In this document: piece by piece, positions 56,884-64,000 of the stretch | Numbering within the stretch: the first letter of the stretch is position 1 | Layout: each line of letters begins with the position of its first letter | The notes under the pieces: generated by a model | Told to the model about the DNA's origin: nothing | The model's database searches: none | What the model saw: the letters and a program-made list of their open reading frames with translations, nothing else | Made by a program: the position numbers and the translations under genes | Source of the DNA: Flaveria trinervia | Taxonomy: Eukaryota > Streptophyta > Magnoliopsida > Asterales > Asteraceae | DNA length: 64,000 nucleotides | Assembly: GCA_025506515.1 (NCBI GenBank) | Contig: CM046442.1 | Span: forward strand, 63,931,340 to 63,995,339 | Reading direction: 5' to 3'

Positions 56884-56910
56884 CTCTCTAAGCAAGGATA
56901 CATAAATAAA

Positions 56911-57649
56911 TGTAGATACATGTGTACCTAGTTTCTAAGCTTAATGTAAAATGTTTTTATTGTCTTACACATATGTAATAGAATGGGTACTTAATGAAAT
57001 ACAATGTGTGGTTGTGCTCATAATGTTGAATAATTCATTGTTTGATATGTAATAACGCTTATTGAACTAACTAGATAGGTTTGTGGTTGTTTGAATAGAT
57101 CTAAGTCAAATAATGATTGTGAAACATATTCAAACATAATCATATGAAGTTCTCATGCGAATGGCCCATGCTAATGGACCATACGCATGAACAACTTCAT
57201 GCTAATGAACCGGTCGCACGACTGAACCAGGAGATTGGATCAGTCGCATGATTGTAACATGAGATTGACTCAGTCGCACGACTGAACACTCAGTTGTGCG
57301 AATGGATCAACCGCATGACTCAATCGCACGACTGAACCATGCAAATGGTTCAGTCGCCCGAATGAGAAACCTAACCTATAAATACCACTTAAATCATGGA
57401 AAAACGTGACACGTCGAAAACCTACGTACTAAATCGTACCCTAGCCGTCCAGAGACCTCTAAGAACCTGTTCCAAGTTCATAGATCGCACTAGATCGATT
57501 ACAAATCGTTCTTAACGTTTAGATTCAATCCACAATTGTTTCTACGTGCGTTCTCACTGATTGGATCACCAATCAAATAGGATTCCGCACTATTTGATTC
57601 CGTATACAAGTATATCACTTAGTATTTCGTTCAATACACGATCCTAACA
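56911..57649 (+). repeat. 5' LTR of element K
   Basis: 739 bases, TGTAGATACA to GATCCTAACA, followed by a perfect primer site. Homologous to the E LTR (8877-9625) in reverse. Array of CAGTCGCACGACTG-type units at 57150-57362 and TATAAATA at 57377-57384 just after it. Whether it also served D as 3' LTR is unclear: no clear polypurine tract precedes it. Confidence 0.82.
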
Positions 57650-57651
57650 AG

Positions 57652-57663
57652 TGGTATCAGAGC
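57652..57663 (+). promoter_or_regulatory. Primer binding site of element K
   Basis: TGGTATCAGAGC, exact tRNA-iMet complement, two bases after the LTR. Confidence 0.92.
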
Positions 57664-58142
57664 TTTGGCTCTTTATTTATATGTGACTCAATTGTTTTTG
57701 ATAGAAAAATGTTTTTTTTCATCAAAAACGCAATCTTTTCGTGTCAAACGGTGTCTTAGATGTCTCCTGTTTGTATAGTTTAACTTTTTCCGGCATACGG
57801 CAATTAGGGTTAGTCAAAATTCGTGTTTTTGCATCCAAAACATCTTAAACCTATGAATTTTCGAAATCCAGCAGCTTAAGTGGCACGATTGACTCAATCT
57901 CATGACTGAATACATACGCATCCCTCATACGCACGATTGGACTCATTCGTACCTCTATTCGTACGACTGAGCAGTCTATACGCATTGTCAATTGCATTGT
58001 TCATTCGCCCGACTGAGCAAACCGCAGTAGTTCAGTCGCACGATTGAACCATCCGCATTATTCAATCGCACGAATAGTCCAACCACACACCTTCATTCGC
58101 ACAAGTGAAACAGATTGTTCAAAAGTTTATAGCTGATAGCAA
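57664..58142 (+). other. Leader of element K with a third motif array
   Basis: About 480 bases before gag. From 57880 to 58110 the CAGTCGCACGATTG/CATTCGCACGA type units reappear, so in this family the motif occurs in LTR, leader and (in E) before the aORF. Confidence 0.6.
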
Positions 58143-58374
58143 TGGAGGACCAATACTCGGAATTCACAGCAGGGAGAGACTCAAGGATTCAAAACTACTC
58201 CTTCTGGAGAATGAAGCGGGGAATCACAACAAAACCCCTAAGCTAATCATGTTAGATGAATACCCATGATGGAAGCAATGTTTCAAGATCTACTTAAATG
58301 GAGTAGATCCCAATCTGTGGGAATCAATAGAGACAGGGTATAGCTTGCTAGTAGGTGCTGATGGAGTCAAACTT
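58143..58374 (+). pseudogene. gag: Sirevirus-type gag, N-terminal fragment (element K)
   Basis: Start MEDQYSEFTAGRDSRIQNYS at 58143. After a shift the reading gives WKQCFKIYLNGVDPNLWESI, typical of the start of Sirevirus gag proteins, then GYSLLVGADGVKLF, where the LTR of element C begins. A stop (TGA) precedes the tryptophan. The remainder would lie beyond element C, outside the window. Confidence 0.8.
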
Positions 58375-59136
58375 TTCTAGGATGAGCAATCTAAGTTTGA
58401 TTGAATAGAGTAGATTGCAGTGGAATTCAATCAATGAATTAAACAATTTTGCAAGAACACAATTGATATTCAATGGAATAGTGCACAGTTATAGAAAGAG
58501 AGAGAATTATGCAAAAGGAATATTTCATTCAAATGCTTTCATGGTGGCTCAAAGTCACACGTTACAATTAGGTTAACATTCCTTATATAAGGAATGTGAT
58601 GTCTGCTGATGTCACCTGATAGTGATATTTAACAGATTTATACAAACAACTGAAACTATGCAAACTACTGAGAATGTTCATAACAACTCATCACATCTTA
58701 GAGAATGCTAAGTACAAAAACATAAAACTACTGAACTAAAACTAATGAAACTATAAACTACTAAAAAGTAAATTACAAGTACTAAAAGGAAAACCATCAC
58801 AACTACTGAAGTTATTAACTTCAGATGTTGTGACAACTACTGAAGTTAATAACTTCAGCTGTTGTGACAACTACTGATCACTCTGGTCTTCAGTCTTTGT
58901 CTTCAGTCTTTGTCTTCAGTCTTTGTCTTCAGTCTTTGTCTTCAGTCTTTGTCTTCAGACTATGTCTTCAGTACTTTACTTTCAGACTTTGTCTTCAGTC
59001 TTTGTCTTCGGTACTTTACTTTCAGACTTTGTAATCAGTTGATGTCTTCAGCTGTTGTAATCTTCTTCAACAGTTGTAATGTCTATGGGACTTAGAGGTT
59101 TTTCTAATGAGGGTCATTGGTTCTTTTGGTCCAACA
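58375..59136 (-). repeat. 3' LTR of element C
   Basis: Same family as the A and B LTRs, ending GGTCCAACA at 59136; the left limit is approximate because the expected TG is mutated. Minus TATATAA near 58590. Contains five tandem copies of CTTCAGTCTTTGT (58888-58955). Confidence 0.82.
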
Positions 59137-59149
59137 AACTCCCCCTGAA
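59137..59149 (-). promoter_or_regulatory. Polypurine tract of element C
   Basis: The minus strand reads TTCAGGGGGAGTT against the LTR. Confidence 0.85.
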
Positions 59150-59343
59150 CCAATGCAGCCAAAACCTCTAAGTTTATTGAAGATCCCACTTATTCTTTGG
59201 CAGAAACACCCTCTTGATCAGCTTCAGAGGTAATCATGTAAGCACATGCCGGGAAAAGGTTTCTGAATATTTTATTGGCTAAGTATGGAAGGGAACTCTG
59301 TCTTAGGGAAACTGGACACAGAGCCTTGTCCCAACCATGAACC

Positions 59344-62300
59344 CTAATTCCCATTGATGAGTCTGTAAGACTCTCTTGCACAGGCCTCAAGGAGAACAAC
59401 TTGTTCCTCCTTGTTGAGTTCTTCTGCTTCTCCCTCAAAGAAGAACTCAGGCCTATAATATTCAGACAGATATCTAACTGTCTTCCCATTTTTCAACTCA
59501 ACAGTTGTGATCTCTCTGTATGCGAATTCATCTGGGTGAGAGCTTTCTAGCAGCAACTGGAGTTCACTCTTTTGAAGATCTTCAAGTTTCTTGTATAACA
59601 ACCCCTTCTTGATCATTTTGTTCTCAAGTATAGATTGAGGGGTTGTCTTTGAGTTATGTGCTGTCTTGAATCTACAATAATTTCCCAAGGTGAGACTACC
59701 ATAGCCAAACTAATTTTAGCATTCAAAGTCTTTTTCACTTGGCCATGATATCTACTTGGTATGTTTTTTTTATGAATTCTGGAACTTACCCTGGGGTCTG
59801 GCCAAATCCTCACTCTTTCTCTTTGATGTTGGAATGTATGCCTAAGAGTGTACAGCCTCAGAGCTTGTTTCTTCATTTCTTGAATGGATGAGGACTGAGG
59901 GAAGTCCTTGTCAACCATTTTGAGAAATTGCTCATCATGCTGATTCTACTATTCTGCTTCTTCAATCTTTACTTTCACCATTTGCATTTGCAAGTCAGGT
60001 GTAATCATCTGCTGACTTCTGAGCTCAGGTGTTTTAAGTTTGAGAATAGCAAAGATTGGCAGACTATCTTCATTATCATCCTCTTCTTCTTCTTCTTCTA
60101 CCCTCAACACCCTTCTCCTCCTTCTGGGTGCATCAATGGGTGTGGTATGAGGTGGTTTTTGAGGTAATGGAGTTGGTTTTGTGGGTTGAGTTGTGAGTGG
60201 TTTTGGTTTAAGGATAGGATTGGCAGGTTTTGGAGTTGGTTATTTATGAGTTGGAGTTAGGGAAGGCTGATCTAGCATTTTTGTGGTAAGTTTTGCTTTG
60301 GAGAGCTTGGCCATATCAGTTCTTTTCCTAACACCTGCCTCATCCAATGCTTCTATAATTAACCCTTTATTGAATGCTTCAGAAGAACAAATTCTGGTGG
60401 TTATTGCCAGAATACTGTCTCTGGTCCATGATTTGATCTCAATCAATGATCTTCCCAAGTATTTTGGAATAAATGTGATCACTATCTCCAACCTTTCCTA
60501 TCCATGACACTGTAACTAGCCCATCTTTCTTGTATTTCCTTAACTTCCAGCCTTTTGATCTCAGTGTCTAAAGTGGCTGTATCAAAGCTCTATCTAAAGA
60601 GTTGGTCTATTATTTTGGACATAGATCTACTATGAGCTTCATCAGCTTCTTTAACCAGATCTTCTAAGGATTTCTCTTCAACAAACTCTTGTGTTTGAGC
60701 ACTTTTCTTCCTTTTACAAGTGATTAGTTGTTTCTCTTTCTCTAGGTCCTTTTATTTTTCTTGTTGTTTCTCATCAACCGCTCTCTTTCTTTTTCTTTCT
60801 TTTACTGCCTTAGACTCCCCCTTTTTGGGTGCATTGGGTTCAGGGGTTTGAATGGCAGAAAGTGACTTTTGCACAACATAATCAACTAGTGTTTGTAGAT
60901 TTGAGGAGATCCTCTCATCAATGGCTTTATGTACAATCTCAGTGATGATGGGAGTGAGAGAGGTAAGGAGTTTTGAATGGTTGCAACCATCTGCTTAAAG
61001 GGGTTCTGTCCCTGAGAGTTGGTGCTAAAAACAGGGGCTGGTGGCTTAGTTAAGTGTGGTGGCTGAGTGTTTGGTGAACCTTCAAATGAAGGTGCCATCT
61101 GGGGGTTTCTTGGGGCAGATGGACTTTTAGCCTGAGACATTTTGGCTAGCAGTTCTTTGAGTCTGCTCACCTCAGTCTCAAGGATGGTGTTATGGGCTAA
61201 GACATCGAAGAAAAAGCCCAGGTCATCATCAATCTTTGTTGAATCATCTGACCTCCTGATTAAATCAGGATGTACATGCCCTGAGTGTAGATCAGTATAT
61301 GCATGTGCCCCTTGTTCGTGGTTATGGGGACTTCCTGCCTCAGGACTTTGTCCTTCATTGGCAGTTGCCTCTGGTGAGGTCTTATATATGGTACCAACTT
61401 CATTCTGTTCCTTTTCTGAATCAGTAGAAGTGGCAACCTGACCAGAAGTTCGAACCTTCTTTTCTACACTTGGAGATTAAACATTATAACCTGTGTGTTG
61501 TGGGTTATCCGTAGCACTTTGGTCCTCCCCCTCAATTGTTGAGGTATGCCCAGTGTGAATTGGTTTCTGGGGAGGGGGTGAGGAATGCAGCTGACTCAAC
61601 ACTTTGGCAACGACAAGAGTTGGGCTTTGAGGGGCGGTTGCAGTGGGAGATTGGTCAGAAGCAGATTGCACCCAGGGTGAGAGGTGCTCTTCAATGGTAA
61701 CCTTCTCAACTGAGATAGGTTCCAGTAGTGTGGGTTCCCCTAGTGTGGTTGCAATAGGATCCTGTAGAGAGGATACCTGTGTGGTTTCAACAGGTGGAGT
61801 CTCTAACATAACTGGGGGGTTAGAGCCAGTATATGTTTCCTGTATTGGTGGTACAGGGGCATCCTCAGGTGACTCATCTCTCTGAGTAGCCTTTTTGGGC
61901 TTTTGGGGTTTTGGTTTGGTGGGGACTTTGGATATGGAGGTGAACGCTGTGGGTTCCCTCTGCTTGGGTTTGAGCAGGCGGGCAACCCCTTTGAGAGTGG
62001 GGTCAGAGTTTGTCTGGAGTATGCCTCAGCTAAGACAGCTGGAGCAGGGACTCCAAGACCAACAAGGCCGTCAGAATTTAATTGATTTAAAATTATGGCC
62101 ATCAGAAACCTGGGATATATAGCCATCTGTTTGACACAGGTTTCTGAGCCAGATCCTTAAGTTCCATAAACACTATCTCAGAAAAATTTAGATTTTGTCG
62201 TTCAAAGATAGAGTACAATACCTGTTGCCATCGTGAGGACATCTGATCCTATGAAGATGTCTTTGGAGCAAGGCAGACATTTACCATGTGGAAGATAAGT

Positions 62301-62704
62301 CTTTCAGCATCATGGAAGTGCTTTTAAGAATTGTTGTAGCACTTAAGTCTCCTTCATATCCGTTGTTGATGAAAGACATATCGATGGTGCCTTTCGGGTA
62401 TTCTACAACACAGGTGAATCATGCAAGTTTAGGGTTTTGTGAATGATGTCAGGGGTGATTACCACCTGTTTGGGTTAACCAACGACTGGAGAGTGATTTC
62501 GCTATCATTGTCACCGGTTGTTACAGAGACGTTGGACCAGAATTGGGTTAACGATTCAGGGTATATGGTAGGATTCAAAAGAAAAGCGGTTCGGTATTGG
62601 GAATCCACCATAAGATCGATGGCATTATCAAATTTGTTCCAGAAGGCTGATTTCGAGAGGTAGGCAACACAGTTATGTCTAGGTTTAAGTTTCATGGTCG
62701 CCAT
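59344..62704 (-). pseudogene. Additional ORF downstream of pol (aORF, family 1, element C)
   Basis: Start MATMKLKPRHNCVAYLSKSA at 62704; end ESYRLINGN at 59344. Blocks as in A and B: FLLNPTIYPESLTQFW, a decayed helical core to YPRFLMAIILNQL, a Pro/Lys linker, the coiled coil MSRLKELLAKM (near 61165), a basic tract (KRKR near 60790-60690), an acidic run near 60080-60100, then RLYTLRHTFQHQRERVRIWP, AYREITTVELKNGKTVRYLS and EEQVVLLEACARESYRL. The last 114 codons are open; the rest has several shifts and stops. The conserved beginning and end across A, B and C show that this ORF was under selection in the family. Confidence 0.72.
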
Positions 62705-62762
62705 TGTTGAGAGAGAAAAAGGATAGAAAACGGCTAATGAAATGTTCGACTATAAGTACAGG

Positions 62763-63240
62763 TATTTATAGGGTAAGAAAAGGCTGAAAAGAAAACGGCT
62801 AAAAGTCTTGGTGTTGTCATCAGTTGTTTTAAAACAACTGAAGACTTGGTTTTAACTATCAGACATTTGAAAACAACTGAAGACTTGGTTTTAGTCATCA
62901 GTAGTTATGAAACTACTGAAAACCTTGGTTTTGTCTTCAGGTGTAAGAAACAATTGAAGACTTGGTGTTAGTCATCAGTAGTTATGAAACTACTGAAGAC
63001 AAGGTTTTGTCATCAGCTGTTTAAGGTGAAACAGCAGTTTGTGGAAACGACTGAAGAGAAAATTCGCATCAGTAGTTTCCGTCAGTTCTTAGCCTTTCAG
63101 CTGTTTCATACTATCCTCAACACTTACTCATCAGACTTTTTAGCTGTTTTCAGTTGTTTCATAGGACATTAGTACTTATCTGTTTTTACAAACATCAGTA
63201 GTTATAACTATATCAGTAGTTGTAGCTGCATCAGTTTCTT
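62763..63240 (-). promoter_or_regulatory. Internal array and TATA-like box upstream of the C aORF
   Basis: TATTTATA at 62763-62770 (TATAAATA on minus), about 65 bases before the ATG at 62704. Upstream 62815-63230 has the CAGTAGTT/AACTACTG and CAACTGA units of family 1. Confidence 0.6.
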
Positions 63241-63245
63241 TTAGC

Positions 63246-64000
63246 ACAAACAAATGAGACTCTTTAGGAGCAGCCTAAAATCTAGCACAAACACACGTTG
63301 CAAACATAATATCTGGTCTAGAAGCTGTTAAGTACATCAAGGACCCAATCATACATCTGTAAAGTGTTTCATCAACAACTTTACCTTTCTGATCTGCATC
63401 CAGTTGTGTGGTGTTGCACATGGGAGTAGAACAGGGCTTACAGTTTTGTAAATCAAACTTATTCAAAAGATTTTTTGTATATTTTGTCTGATGAATGAAG
63501 GTTCCATCAGCCTTTTGTTTGATTTGCAAGCCTAGAAAGAACTGTAATTCTCCCATTGCACTAATTTCAAACTTTTGCTTCATTAAACTTGTAAACTCAT
63601 CACACAACTGGGGATCAGAGGATGCAAAAATTATATCATCAACATAAATTTGAACAAGTAGCTTATGCTGATCCACTTTCTTAATAAACAAAGTTTTATC
63701 TATGGAGCCTCTAGTGAAATTTTTTTGAAGAAGAAAATTTGAAAGTGTTTCATACCAGGCTCTAGGAGCTTGTTTCAACACATAAAGAGCTTTATCAAGT
63801 TTATACACCCAATCAAGATGTTTATTGTCCTCAAAACCTGGTGGTTGACACACATAAACCTCTTCTTTTACTTTTCCATATAAAAAAGCACTTTTGATGT
63901 CCATTTGAAAAACTTTAAGATTGTGGAATGCAGCATAGGCTAAGAACAATCTAATTGCCTCCAGTCTGGCTACAAGGGCAAAGGTTTCATCATAATCAAT
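63246..64000 (-). pseudogene. pol: Copia reverse transcriptase fragment (element C)
   Basis: Minus reading from 64000: IDYDETFA, LEAIRLFLAYAAFHNLKVFQ, MDIKSAFLYGK, VYKLDKALYVLKQAPRAWYE, catalytic LVQIYVDDIIFASSDP (near 63640), MGELQFFLGLQIKQKADGTF, MIGSLMYLTASRPDIMF and FATCVCARF then TAG. 224 codons from 63949 are open. After ESHL the sequence jumps into the spacer: the RNase H domain and RIFRYL are absent. The TAG is the same as in A. Reverse transcriptase itself looks well preserved. Confidence 0.93.

Larger units (their letters stand above)
58375..64000 (-). mobile_element. Element C: Sirevirus-like copia element, family 1, cut by the window edge
   Basis: Minus strand: 3' LTR, polypurine tract, aORF, array and the reverse transcriptase part of pol; RNase H is deleted. 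The 5' part is beyond 64000. It is inserted into the gag of K. Confidence 0.85.

Overview
The window looks like the genome of a flowering plant, most likely a eudicot and probably Asteraceae. That family guess rests on my memory of the downstream extra ORF described below. I see no cellular gene, tRNA, rRNA or CRISPR array. Almost every base with a recognisable origin belongs to LTR retrotransposons, mostly Ty1/copia of the Sirevirus (SIRE/Maximus) type, plus Ty3/gypsy pieces. Most coding regions carry stops or frameshifts and are annotated as pseudogenes.

Layout, left to right (names are mine). Element F: a minus-strand remnant of an extra ORF (360-2110). Element G: a gypsy gag on the minus strand (2700-3406 and 7740-7927), with its primer binding site and part of its 5' LTR (8258-8876). 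G gag is split by element T (3407-7739), a copia element with two LTRs and a gag but no pol. Element E (8877-15879, minus): 3' LTR, polypurine tract, extra ORF, repeat-rich spacer and a truncated pol. E meets element H (plus) head to head at 15880-15886. H is split by element A (16384-28690, minus, complete architecture) and resumes at 28691. Element B (32021-44468, plus) is a complete 12.4-kb relative of A with a perfect 5-bp target duplication. A gypsy-like LTR region follows (44474-45831), then element J (45832-47638, minus; LTR and extra ORF), element D (47645-56883, plus; gag, pol and extra ORF), element K (56911-58374, plus; 5' LTR and start of gag) and element C (58375 to the end, minus; same family as A and B).

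The elements share a plan: LTR, primer site, gag with zinc knuckles, pol (protease, integrase, reverse transcriptase, RNase H), a non-coding spacer, an additional ORF ('aORF') in the position where other Sireviruses may carry an env-like gene, polypurine tract, LTR. The aORFs of A, B and C form one family; those of D and E another; F and J carry a related C-terminal region.

The most striking signal is non-coding. Each family carries its own array of short inverted repeats just upstream of the LTR TATA box. In the families where it can be tested, a second array of the same kind lies in the spacer before the aORF, again followed by a TATA-like box. Motifs differ between families but match within a family, and some arms show compensatory changes. 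I infer that array plus aORF may be a self-recognition module; this is a hypothesis.
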